Positions 37,601 to 46,970 of a DNA stretch of 64,000 nt are shown piece by piece (within the stretch, counting starts at the first letter, position 1; every line of letters begins with the position of its first letter). Source of the DNA: Bugula neritina (taxonomy: Eukaryota; Bryozoa; Gymnolaemata; Cheilostomatida; Bugulidae); NCBI GenBank assembly GCA_964035545.1, contig OZ037770.1, positions 7,694,473 through 7,758,472 of the forward strand, in the 5' to 3' direction. The position numbers were made by a program, and so were the translations under genes. The notes under the pieces were generated by a model. The model did no database searches. It saw nothing but the letters and a program-made list of their open reading frames with translations, and was not told where the DNA came from.

Positions 37601-37874
37601 TAATGGGATAGTGCTGTGGTTGCTGTATTTAATATAGTATTAAAGTCTCTAGTTGTCCATGATAAAATGCTATTGTAATCTCTACTTGGGTTTGTACTAA
37701 TTGTACACTAGTAGATTTGCTCCAAACAAAAACAACACAAAAGGCTCTCATTAATTTTAGGCTATTAGCTGAGCTATAAAAATAGACATGGCTATTGTTT
37801 TCTAATTATTACTAATAAAGTTTGTTCCTATTGGTATGTGTTAGTTTGGAAAATGAATTTAAATAATAATAGTG

Positions 37875-38091
37875 ATTACTCACGCAAGTTTATAGTCGCT
37901 ATCCATGTGAGAAACCTCTGATAGAAAGGTTTTTTTGTTAAATCGGGCTAAGGACTTATTCAGATGAGACACAGAAGCAATTATGACTGGTTGCTCTTCC
38001 TAACATCACCAATGGTCTTTCTCGTGGTTCGAACCCATGACTTCGTGTTTACTAAGCAAACGCTCTAACCCCTTAAACCATGGCTGCTCCC
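37875..38091 (-). mobile_element. tRNA-derived SINE, copy 4 with 17-bp target duplication
   Basis: On the minus strand: GGGAGCAGCCATGGTTTAAGG, then the B box GGGTTCGAACC, the body, and the 3' end GGATAGCGACTATAAACTTG. TTTAAATAATAATAGTG (37858-37874) and TTTAAATAGTAATAGTG (38092-38108) flank it with one mismatch, a target duplication typical of LINE-driven insertion. Confidence 0.9.
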
Positions 38092-38275
38092 TTTAAATAG
38101 TAATAGTGAAATGTTAAATGTGAAGCCACCCACTATCATCAGACATAGCAATTATTATGATCAGTATGAGACTGCTGTTGTAGTATTGTTATAGAATTTA
38201 AAGCCCTTGTAGTTTTACATTGCTGTCTGACAGCCTATGCAGTTGTCATAACCTCTGTGAGGATGACATTAATAA

Positions 38276-38581
38276 TGTTATAATTTTCAGTTTTAGGGTT
38301 GATATGCTATCCAGAGAGTCTATTTATCTAGTATAGAACTGCACCAGGCTAAGTCGAGTGAACGAGTATATTTTATACACAACTATACATTATAAAAACA
38401 CGATACATTATTTCTAACAAGTTACACATCTAATCTATTTCACACTCTAGCTTCGACTGCGTTAGCAGCGGGAAGCTACAATTGCTGCTAACTATCAACT
38501 ACGCTAATTGGCTATCCATTGTTCCGGGTCAATTACGCGACCCTACACGTTGTGCTGCTGGTAGTTCCACGAACCACCACA
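38276..38581 (-). repeat. 3' LTR
   Basis: 306 bp; on the plus strand TGTTATAATTTTCAG to CGAACCACCACA. On the element strand it contains GTGTATAAAATATAC, a TATA-like box. No difference from the other LTR was seen by eye. Confidence 0.93.
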
Positions 38582-38596
38582 CCGCCCCCACCAGCA
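38582..38596 (-). other. Polypurine tract
   Basis: Element strand GCTGGTGGGGGCGG directly before the 3' LTR; it would prime plus-strand DNA synthesis. Confidence 0.7.
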
Positions 38597-38867
38597 GAAA
38601 GCCATCTTTCTGATATATATAAAAAAAACATTCAATAGTAATTGTATACATCAGTGGACAAAAATAATACATAATATACAGGAAGAGACATAATAATAGA
38701 CAGAGTCATGGTAACGATCCGTTGCATACAATTGGCCAGCTGTAGATAGACGAGGAATACTAGCTAGCTGTGGTAGTAGACAAGGATTAACCTGTCTAGC
38801 AGTTAAGCATTTGCACGAGTTTGGTTCCTCCCCAAATGTGGAGTTGCGGAGTATTCTGGGTAGCATA

Positions 38868-39655
38868 CTAGAGTCCTTGTTGGGCACGCCGGTGCTTGGC
38901 TTGGCATGTACGCAGTTTCCGTTTCATACGGCATACGGATCCCTTGAGCTGGAAGAGTCCTGTTGTAGTGTTAAGTAGGTCTGGTGCCAGCTGGGTGAAC
39001 TCTTCTTGTAATCGTAGGAGGCGTTCTTCTACTGTGGCTAGTCGTACCGGGTCGGGGGACGGTGTCCGTCTGCGGCGTAAGGGTGGACTGGGGGACCTGG
39101 TCCGTCTCTTCGCCGGGGTAGGGGAGATCTCTCCTTCTTCTGGATATGTAGTTTCCTCGGGGGTGTATGTAATTTGAGGGCGGTCAGACACCAACGGGGA
39201 TTGTTGGCGGGCGTTGTCTAACACACGTTGGAACCCCGAGGATAGAACGGCTAATAGCATGGCCTTCTTTACCAGAGGTCGTATATATGTGAGGAACTCC
39301 GGGTACAGCTTAGCGTCGACCACATAGTTTTCTCCAGGGAAACAGCCCGCCGCTCTGTGTCTGGTGACGGGGTAGGGATACACATCATTGTACCCGCAGG
39401 GGCAGAAGGTCAGTAGGAGGTGAGCATTGACGTGTAGTTTAAGGGAGCGGTGAGAGGCGCAATCTTCACCACAGATCTGGCATCTCGTCCGTCCTCTGGA
39501 CCCCCAGGCTGTTTCTATTTCTTCTTCGGTTTGTGGAGACACCCACCGCCAACGGCGGCGTAGTGGCTCAGGCCGGTCACCACTAGCATAGTCCTCCGGA
39601 TACGGAGCGGGAAGTGTTCTATCCCGTACCCTGGTTGTAGCGGGTCGAGTGTAAT
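38868..39655 (-). CDS. Extra retrotransposon ORF with C2H2-like zinc finger, probably expressed by splicing
   Basis: Open frame of about 262 codons downstream of integrase, in the position where some gypsy elements carry env. It has no hydrophobic segment or signal peptide. It contains CQICGEDCASHRSLKLHVNAH-type spacing (a C2H2 finger), then CPCG with a further H and C, an Arg/Ser-Pro-rich stretch (RRTRSPSPP and RRRTPSPDP) and a C-terminal helix rich in Leu/Glu then Lys/Arg. No ATG occurs near its start. A good splice acceptor (TTTTTCAG preceded by TACTAAC) opens at 39655 in phase 1, matching a donor in gag at 45743. It resembles a nucleic-acid-binding accessory protein; the function is unknown. 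Confidence 0.65.
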
Positions 39656-39968
39656 CTGAAAAAGTTTCAACAGTGTTAGTACAGTACACTGCTGTGTTGT
39701 CAGCTTGAACAGCTTGGCAACTCCTAATTCAGTTACCTCGTAGAGATTACTGATAGTGAATAGTCAGATAGAACCGTATTGCAATGAGATTATAAAAATC
39801 TCTAAGTCAAACTGAGTTCTTACTACGGTATTTCACTAACCTATCTCCAGCTCGATTGACTCAGTGAGTCAGAGCTGAGCGATGCAATCTAGTTTCGTAT
39901 TAAGATATAGTTAACTCACCCCACGATCTGTTGTCGTAAGACATACTGAATATGTGAAATGGTTTGAA

Positions 39969-41329
39969 CTACTGCTTAGAAACACGTCTACTCTTGACTG
40001 CATCAGCGTATGAAAAGATCGAGCAACGTGGTTGGGGTGCGTGATTAAGACTTTGCGCACCCGGCGGATGAATTTTGTTTCTACTTCCGCCGATACAAAA
40101 GTTGATATTTCCGTGGTGTTGACAACTCCCACATTTGCTCGATTCTTTTCTCGTACGGTTTTCCCCTAGACTTTCATGTGTGCCGCTTTTAACGCAGTCA
40201 CATACGAAGTCCTTCAGGTATGCGGGGGGTTGCCTCGTACGCTGTCCCCTTTCTAGGGGGGGTGACACGCTTGCCGGTTCGTTAGTAGGGGCCTCTAATG
40301 GCGTCTCTACTTCACCGTCAGCAGTCACCTCTTCTTGTTCTCCGGATGGAGCCCCTCCCTCCGTGGGGGTTTGCACTTCCGGAACCGGCTCGGTTTCTGG
40401 AAGTGATGGAATCAGACTTGGTGGTGGCGGACACGCTTCTGTTGGCAGAAGCTGCCGCTCCTCTCTCACCAAGTTTTCTTCCCGCGGTATGACCACTTCG
40501 TATTCAGGTCCATGCCGCCGTCGCCCGCGCGTTGTTGTCTGCCTTCTGGGCTCTAACAACGGGGGGGCTTCTCCCACTCCGCCGGGGCTAGCCCAATACG
40601 GTTTCAAGCGAGACTCATTCTGGATAGACACCTGTCCTGAGCGCTCAATCTTGTACGTATGATTGGGCATAGCCTCGACGACCACGTAGGGGCCTACGAA
40701 CTTAGGCTTCAGCTTATCAGCCTGTCCGCGGCGCCTACGGTAATTGACCATCCACACCTTATCTCCTCTTTGATAGAGGGGTGGTTCATCGGAATCTTCG
40801 TGCCGCACCTTCCACTGCTGTTGACGCAGTATCTCGTGTGCGGCCTTCATCCGTTCCACTAGTTCACTGGCATACTCGTGGATTGAGTTATCCTGCTCTG
40901 GAACGTGATAGGTGAGATGGTCAGGGACACGAGTCTCCCTCCCGAGCATCAAGAGGTTTGGGGTCTCACCAGTACTGGTGTGTGGGGTGCTACGGTATGC
41001 ACGCATGACTTGCGGCAACACCGTATCCCATTCCTCTTGACCTCGTCCAAGGAGGAGACTCCGGAGTGCATCACCTAGCATCCGGTTGTTGCGCTCCACC
41101 ACCCCGTTACCTTGGGGGTGGTAGGGGGTGGTCCTGCTCTGATTTACTCCCCAGAGGTGGCAAAGGTCGCTCATCAGTTGAGACTGGAATTGAGCGCCTT
41201 GATCAGAGTGTATCTGTTCGGGAAGCCCAAAATAACAGAATACATGTTGGTCTAGTGCCCTGGCCACTGTTGGGGCTGATGCATCTGGGATAGCCAGAGC
41301 ATCCGCCCACCTAGTAAAGTGGTCGGTTA
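39969..41329 (-). CDS. Ty3/gypsy integrase, downstream part, with GPY/F-like domain
   Basis: Continues the integrase core after the MITE: DHFTRWADALAIPD, second catalytic Asp in HSDQGAQF, catalytic Glu in GVVERNNR, then a GPY/F-type module (FVGPYVVVEAMPNHTYKIE). A Pro/Glu-rich extension of ~200 residues follows to the stop at 39969. The first catalytic Asp (VAVDLVGP) lies on the other side of the MITE, so the catalytic triad is split. Confidence 0.85.
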
Positions 41330-41672
41330 GCCTAGGGCCACACGATGCGTATTTTCGCATGCGAAAATTGAAATCACAAGTAGCAAAGGTGTCCACTGTG
41401 CGCGTTGAGAAAACATTCGCACTTGTCGCTCTGCATTTTCAACGCAAGTGCGAATCGTCTCTGTCGTCGTCACCTAATTGGCTGGTAGTTATTCAGCGAG
41501 CCCAATTTCTTTATTTAGTGCTATATTCCAGTATATTGCGTTTTATTGAAAGCGAGTGCGATTTAAAAATGGAAGCTTTATTTATCACGCATCACTGACG
41601 CTACAGTGGACACCTTTGCTACTTGTGATTTTAATTTTCGCATGCGAAAATACGCACAGTGTGGCCCTAGGC
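41330..41672. mobile_element. PIF/Harbinger-like MITE inserted in the integrase gene
   Basis: 343 bp with ~62-bp near-perfect inverted repeats beginning GCCTAGGGCCACAC and continuing GCGTATTTTCGCATGCGAAA. Flanked by TTA (41327-41329) and TAA (41673-41675), compatible with a TWA target. An internal pair ATTCGCACTTG/CAAGTGCGAAT adds a second hairpin. It is non-coding; apparent ORFs crossing it are inverted-repeat read-through. Confidence 0.85.
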
Positions 41673-44007
41673 TAAGTACTAGGATCCAATTATTGCCTCT
41701 GGGGGTCAGGGGCATGGGTCCGACCAGGTCTACAGCGACTACTTGCCAGGGCCTGCCAGCATATAGTCTCCGCCGTCCTGCTTCACCAGGGGGGCGGCTA
41801 TGCTTACTGGCCTGGCAGATCTCACACTGTTTGACCCTGAGCCGGACGTCACGCTCCATCTGCGGCCAATACCACCGGAGTCGTAATTTGGATATCACTC
41901 GCTTGACCCCTGCGTGGGCCTGCTTGTGAGTATCCCAAATCAACTCACGGCGGATGGCTGTGGGGCAGACTACCCTCTTCCTTTCCGGGTGTCTGCCGCT
42001 GGCAGCTAGAGAGATGGTTAGCAACCCATCCTGCCCGATCCGCAGCGAGTCCCAACGCTGACAGTATAGCCGGAACTCGGCGCATCCCTGTCTTATGCGT
42101 TCCTCGCTGGGTTGTCGCCCTTCCCGTTTGGCCCGGTATATGTCTGCCACGACTCCAGGCAGTTCTTCTTGGAGCTTCTTCAGCTCTCGAACATTACCGG
42201 CCAGTACAGGGTTGGCGCGGAGGTTTTGCACATCCTCCGGGGACTCATCAACTCTCTGCCTGAGTTGACCTTGATCCCAGTCAAACGGTGCTCCGTGATG
42301 AGCCAGCGTCTCCAACTCGCATCGTGGGGGACCTCCATCCCTCCTCTCGATGTTGAGACACTGTTTGCAACCTCCGTCAGGTCGGCGACTCAACCCATCC
42401 GCATTGCTGTGTCTCTTGCCCGGTCGATGTTCGATCCGGTACGAGAATTCAGCTAGGATTTCGAGCCACCGGGCGACCTGACTAGAGGGCTCTGCTCTCC
42501 TGCACAACCAGATCAGCGAGGCATGATCCGTACGCAGCCGGAACTTCCTGCCATATAGGTATGGTCTGAAGTGCTTCACTGACTTGATTACTGCCAGCAG
42601 TTCCTTGCGGGTAGTGCAGTAATTTCGTTCAGCGGGAGAGAGAGACTTGCTGTAGTAGGCTACTACTACTTCTCGGCCTTCCTGCACTTGTGACAGCACA
42701 GCGCCAACATTCTGGTCACTGGCGTCCGTGTCTAGGATGTACTCCAGAGTGGGGTCTGGGTAGGCCAAGATGGGCGCCGTTAGGAGGCAGCCCTTGAGGC
42801 GGTCGAACGCTTCTTGTTCGACTGGAGTCCACTGCCACGTCACTCCCTTTGCGGTAAGCCGGTTTAACGGCTGGGCTATGCCCGCAAAGTCTGGTATGTA
42901 TTGCCTGTAATACCCTACCAGCCCCAAGAAAGCCCGGAGTCCGGTCAAGTCTTGGGGGGTGACCCAGTCTTCTACTGCCCGTACCTTTTCGGGATCCGTT
43001 GCCACGCCGTTTCGACCGACAACGTGCCCCAGGTACTTGACCTCCGGCTGCAACAGAGCGCACTTGGAAGGTTTGAGCTTAAGACCGGCACCTCGGAGCC
43101 TCTCGAAAACCTCCTGCAGACGACTGACATGTGTCTCGAAGTCTGGAGAGATTACGATGACATCATCGAGGTAGACCAGCAGTGTCTTCCAATGGAGTCC
43201 GCTAAGGACTTGTTCCATCAGCCTCTGGAAGGTGGCTGGGGCGGAGGTTAACCCGAAGGGCAGCACCTTCCACTTCCACAAACCGTCCCGCGTGATAAAC
43301 GCCGCTTTCTCTTGGGCGTCGGGACTCAGAGGAACCTGCCAATAGCCGCTTAGCAAGTCTAACGTACTGAAGTACTTGCTGCCGGCTAGGGCGTCCAATG
43401 ACTCGTCAATACGAGGTAGAGGGTAGGCGTCCTGTATGGTTACGCTATTGAGTTTGCGGTAGTCCACACAGAACCGCCAACTGCCGTCTTTCTTCCGGAC
43501 CAGTACGACTGGCGAGCTCCACGCACTATGGGCGGGCTCTATCAGTCCCCGGTCCAGAAGATCCCGTACTTGTCGGCTAACCTCCTTCTCCTTCTCCGGC
43601 CCCAGCCTGCGTGTGGGCTGCCGGACAGGGACTGTTCCTGCAGTCAGCGGTATTTCGTGTCTGACAATTCCAGTCAGTCCCACGTCATGCTCTCCGCTGC
43701 TGAACACATCACCGTAGTCGCGTAGTAACTTGGCCATAGCCTGGCGCTCTCTGTTACTCGCGCAGCCGCCACTGGCTGTTTCGTATAACTCCCGGAGATG
43801 TGTTGGGACTGCCCCTCGTCCCTGAATAGGGTGTCGAGGGAGTGCCTCTGTCGCATCACCCAGCGACGGGCCTACGTCTCCCTCTTGAACAGAGTGAAAA
43901 CGGCCCAGCATCGACCCAGCCGGGAGCTTGATAGGCTCGGTAAAGGGGTTGACGCACTGCACTAAGATCTCCCCTTGCTCAGTCAGCTGATTCAGACTGC
44001 TGGCAAG
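41673..44007 (-). CDS. Ty3/gypsy reverse transcriptase, RNase H and start of integrase
   Basis: Continuous pol frame after the stop at 44008. RT motifs: SPVVLVRKKDGSWRFCVDYR, FGLTSAPATFQRLM, and the active-site YLDDVIV. RNase H: DTDASDQNVGAVLSQ and RTDHASL. Integrase zinc domain: H-x4-H...CEICQ, then VAVDLVGP (first catalytic Asp) and NNWILVL at the MITE border. Residue order and spacing are standard for Ty3/gypsy. It is translated from the gag-pro-pol readthrough product, so it has no start of its own. Confidence 0.9.
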
Positions 44008-44943
44008 TTAGATCTTTTCGTGCGCGCCTTCAACCACCCCGAGTCCAGAGATCCGGCTACTATTCACCCTGCAGTGAATGGTAGCCCGGGAGCGGCCTGG
44101 TATGGTACGGTTGCGTACCACTTGCACACCTCCCACTAAAGGGCAGCCGAACTTGTCGACGCAGGCGAGTTCCCGCCCGGACATCATCATTGCAGATCTG
44201 CTAAAATCTATGTGACATCCGTGCCGTTTAAGGAACGGCATCCCGAGGATAGCATCCTCCTTGAGCTGACTGACGATAAACGTCTCTTGGATCGTTTGAT
44301 CGCGGACTCGTCCCGTCAGCTCAATTATACCATAGAAGGGAAGGCATGACCCGTCAGCTAGGGTGCCGTATTCCCCTTCGTATGCTTCCATCTCGCCCCT
44401 GACCCTAGCACTGAGGGTATCGAAGAGTTGGCGGCTTAAGAGGTTTGTGGTACAGCCCGAATCAATGAGAAAAGTAACAGCTTTGCCTTCCAGTTTACCG
44501 GGCAAGAAATAGCTGTTCCCATGGGGCTGCACCTGAACTCTCCCTTCAGGCCTTACTCTCGCAGGGAGTACCTCCCTCGCTTTGGGTCGCGAAGGAGGTC
44601 TCTTGGGGCGGTGATAGGTAGGCCTCGGGGGTGCCGAGGCTAGATTCTCAGCTACCTTTGTGTGCTCCCATCCAGATTCTTGGACTTGTAGCCCTGTGAA
44701 TCTGTTGTGAAGGGGCATAGAAAAGGCAGCCGCGGGGCGAAGCCCCTTGCTGGTCCGTCGTGGCTGTTGCCACTGTTGGTTGCCAGTACGCGGTACCCGT
44801 CTGGGTGACCTGCGTTTCTTCTTCCCTAGAGGTTTCGTCGGCCCGCGGAAGGTGGGAACATCTGCGGGCCGCGGTAGTTTAACCCCTGATTTAGGAAGGG
44901 ACAATATCGGCGGAAATGTCCTTGATTTCCGCACTCCCAGCAA
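44008..44943 (-). CDS. Ty3/gypsy protease region of pol, ended by a stop
   Basis: Overlaps the end of gag by 118 nt in the -1 frame. After a Pro/Arg-rich linker the aspartic protease motif FLIDSGCTTNLLS (catalytic D-S-G) appears near residue 155, followed by the AILGMPFL flap/helix motif. The frame ends at TAA (44008-44010). The RT frame continues immediately in the same phase, so this is a single interrupting stop, either inactivating or suppressed. Confidence 0.88.
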   Translation of the reverse strand: MLGVRKSRTFPPILSLPKSGVKLPRPADVPTFRGPTKPLGKKKRRSPRRVPRTGNQQWQQPRRTSKGLRPAAAFSMPLHNRFTGLQVQESGWEHTKVAENLASAPPRPTYHRPKRPPSRPKAREVLPARVRPEGRVQVQPHGNSYFLPGKLEGKAVTFLIDSGCTTNLLSRQLFDTLSARVRGEMEAYEGEYGTLADGSCLPFYGIIELTGRVRDQTIQETFIVSQLKEDAILGMPFLKRHGCHIDFSRSAMMMSGRELACVDKFGCPLVGGVQVVRNRTIPGRSRATIHCRVNSSRISGLGVVEGAHEKI

Positions 44944-45785
44944 AAACTGACTGTTTCTCCCTGTGGCGGCGCCGATGGCCGCATGGGCTCAGGGGCGGTA
45001 CTCACTGGGTTTTGTGGTGTCAGTGTTGCTATTAGCTTGGCTAGCATGTCCGTCAGTTGAGTGACTTTTGACGCCGTCGCCAACTGGGACACGGTAGCCG
45101 CGGCGGGGGTTTCCTCCCCTTGTCCCGCGGCCGTGTCTGCGCGGTCTATCTCCACTTGGCGGGAGCTTCCGCGACTTTTATGCATTTGGTTAGCTAGGAG
45201 GTAAGCTTCCCCCTCAGTCAGAGCATCTTCAACGGTGGTGACTCCCCTAGCTAGAAACTGGTGGTGGAGACCCAGATCGTCGACAGATGCTATGAAAGCG
45301 TCGAGGGTGTACCTCTCGCGGTTGACTGGGGGCAAGTCGCTGTACGCGATCTGTGCCAGCTTCATGACCGCGGCGGCATGCTCCCGCAGCGGGGTGCGGG
45401 GATCACGCCGCAACCTCTGCAATCGGGCCCTGGCATCTGTAGCAGAGAGGCCAAAGCGGGCCCGCAGAGAAGCAAAGATATTATCAATGTCTACGCCCAG
45501 CTCATAGGGCTTGGCTTTGTCCATCAATGCCATTCTAAGCTTCAACAGGGCCACCCTAGGGGGCCACTGAGCGACGTCCATTACGTCGCTAAACTCTTGG
45601 ATAAATTGTTCCACCTCCTCTTCACCCGTGAAGGTGGGCGCCTGTAACCTGTAGCGGTCTTCAGCTAGTTCTCGCGCAACCCTTCGCTCTTCTACTACAT
45701 GGTTAACAGGCATTGTCTCTACAGCATTGTCTCTACGCTCACCTTCGATTGCCGGTGGTTGAGTTCCAGCATTTTCAGTCTCCAT
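44826..45785 (-). CDS. Ty3/gypsy Gag
   Basis: 319 residues from ATG 45785. The first ~60 residues are acidic. A capsid-like helical domain follows (YRLQAPTFTGEEEVEQFIQE, then ARLQRLRRDPRTPLREHAAA). A CCHC zinc knuckle CWECGNQGHFRRYC near residue 280 would bind RNA. It assembles the virus-like particle in the cytoplasm. A GAAG/GTGAGC splice-donor-like site at 45743/45742 lies after codon 14. Confidence 0.9.
   Translation of the reverse strand: METENAGTQPPAIEGERRDNAVETMPVNHVVEERRVARELAEDRYRLQAPTFTGEEEVEQFIQEFSDVMDVAQWPPRVALLKLRMALMDKAKPYELGVDIDNIFASLRARFGLSATDARARLQRLRRDPRTPLREHAAAVMKLAQIAYSDLPPVNRERYTLDAFIASVDDLGLHHQFLARGVTTVEDALTEGEAYLLANQMHKSRGSSRQVEIDRADTAAGQGEETPAAATVSQLATASKVTQLTDMLAKLIATLTPQNPVSTAPEPMRPSAPPQGETVSFCWECGNQGHFRRYCPFLNQGLNYRGPQMFPPSAGRRNL
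44864..44883 (-). promoter_or_regulatory. Programmed -1 ribosomal frameshift signal (gag-pro)
   Basis: Heptamer GTTAAAC (44877-44883, element strand) sits in the gag frame as G-TTA-AAC. A 5-nt spacer TACCG is followed by CGGCCCGC, which pairs perfectly with GCGGGCCG 17 nt later. It lies inside the gag/pro overlap and the shift direction fits. Confidence 0.75.
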
Positions 45786-45797
45786 CTTGGATGCACT

Positions 45798-45815
45798 ATC
45801 CCACTGCTGCCACCA
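45798..45815 (-). other. Primer-binding site (tRNA-Leu type)
   Basis: TGGTGGCAGCAGTGGGAT, one base after the 5' LTR. It is complementary to a tRNA 3' end of the form ATCCCACTGCTGCCACCA, as in tRNA-Leu. The tRNA identity is from memory of family sequences. Confidence 0.75.
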
Positions 45816-45816
45816 C

Positions 45817-46122
45817 TGTTATAATTTTCAGTTTTAGGGTTGATATGCTATCCAGAGAGTCTATTTATCTAGTATAGAACTGCACCAGGCTAAGTCGAGT
45901 GAACGAGTATATTTTATACACAACTATACATTATAAAAACACGATACATTATTTCTAACAAGTTACACATCTAATCTATTTCACACTCTAGCTTCGACTG
46001 CGTTAGCAGCGGGAAGCTACAATTGCTGCTAACTATCAACTACGCTAATTGGCTATCCATTGTTCCGGGTCAATTACGCGACCCTACACGTTGTGCTGCT
46101 GGTAGTTCCACGAACCACCACA
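45817..46122 (-). repeat. 5' LTR
   Basis: 306 bp, matches the 3' LTR throughout by eye; contains the element's promoter. Confidence 0.93.
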
Positions 46123-46126
46123 ATAA

Positions 46127-46960
46127 CATGATGCTTGGTGATGATCATTGCTGGTTACACTCACTTATGTTCACTAAAACCTATAGCATTACCTATTGGC
46201 ATTACTACAACTCTAACATACTGAAATACTATGATGATACTCCTATTATGTAATGCTGATGTACTTGATGATGTTAGTATAATGTAGTAGCACTTTTTGA
46301 TGGGAGGGGTTAGTTAAACTGTATATAGCCATTTTCACTTGTTATTCACAAAGCTAATTTATGAATATACGTTTCTACAAAGCAACTACTCTAATTAATT
46401 TTGTCTTTTGCCTAGAAATTATCTAATCGTGACAGTTGAAAGTTTATAAATTTTTCTCATACCAAATATTAGGCAACCAGTAAATCACAAGTTATCTTTT
46501 TAACATTATTTATTTACTCATTCACAAATTTTGGTTAATGTGTAATATACTAGTAGTTATTCAATCATATTGATAACCTACAAACTGTTGTTTTCTTATA
46601 TTTGCATGTTCTATTAAATTAATACAGCTAATATAAGTTAATTTGAGGTGAGTGGATTATGTAGATGCAGTAGTGAACCAATTGATCTTGCCTGAATTCT
46701 GTAATTCTCTTAATCAATTTTGGTTGAGGCCTGTTTTGAAGTTATTTTGGAAACATAGCTTCTTTTGGTACATTTCTTATCTAGAACACAGGCTTTTCTC
46801 AATTTTTTCATTACTGTACTTATGGCTACTTCAGCTGCTTTATATGCCATTTTCTAGTAGATGTTCTAAAATCAATATTATTTGATGCCTTTTGTATTTT
46901 AGTATTTTTATGAGTAATTCCTCATTGATGCCAGTCTTGTATCAATTTTTTCTTTGTGTT
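46127..46960. other. Intergenic/5' region of the HGD gene
   Basis: No recognised gene. A TTTTAG acceptor at 46964 just before the HGD start codon implies an upstream non-coding exon that I cannot locate. Confidence 0.4.
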
Positions 46961-46970
46961 TTAGAGAATA

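Larger units (their letters stand above)
38276..46122 (-). mobile_element. Full-length Ty3/gypsy LTR retrotransposon
   Basis: 7.85 kb between two 306-bp LTRs, with ATAA repeated outside (38272-38275 and 46123-46126). Order on the minus strand: LTR, tRNA-Leu-type primer site, gag, protease, RT-RNase H, integrase with GPY/F-like end, extra zinc-finger ORF, polypurine tract, LTR. GC content is clearly higher than in the host DNA. Damage: one in-frame stop between protease and RT, and a MITE inside integrase. The LTRs look identical by eye, implying a recent insertion. Confidence 0.93.

Noticed and set aside
39911-40132. 73-residue ORF overlapping the end of pol as a first exon of the zinc-finger ORF
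   Set aside because: It ends at a GTGAGT donor, but the phase (0) does not match the phase-1 acceptor at 39655, whereas the donor in gag does.
40135-45647. Plus-strand ORFs of 60-175 residues
   Set aside because: Antisense shadows of GC-rich gag/pol coding sequence with no motifs.
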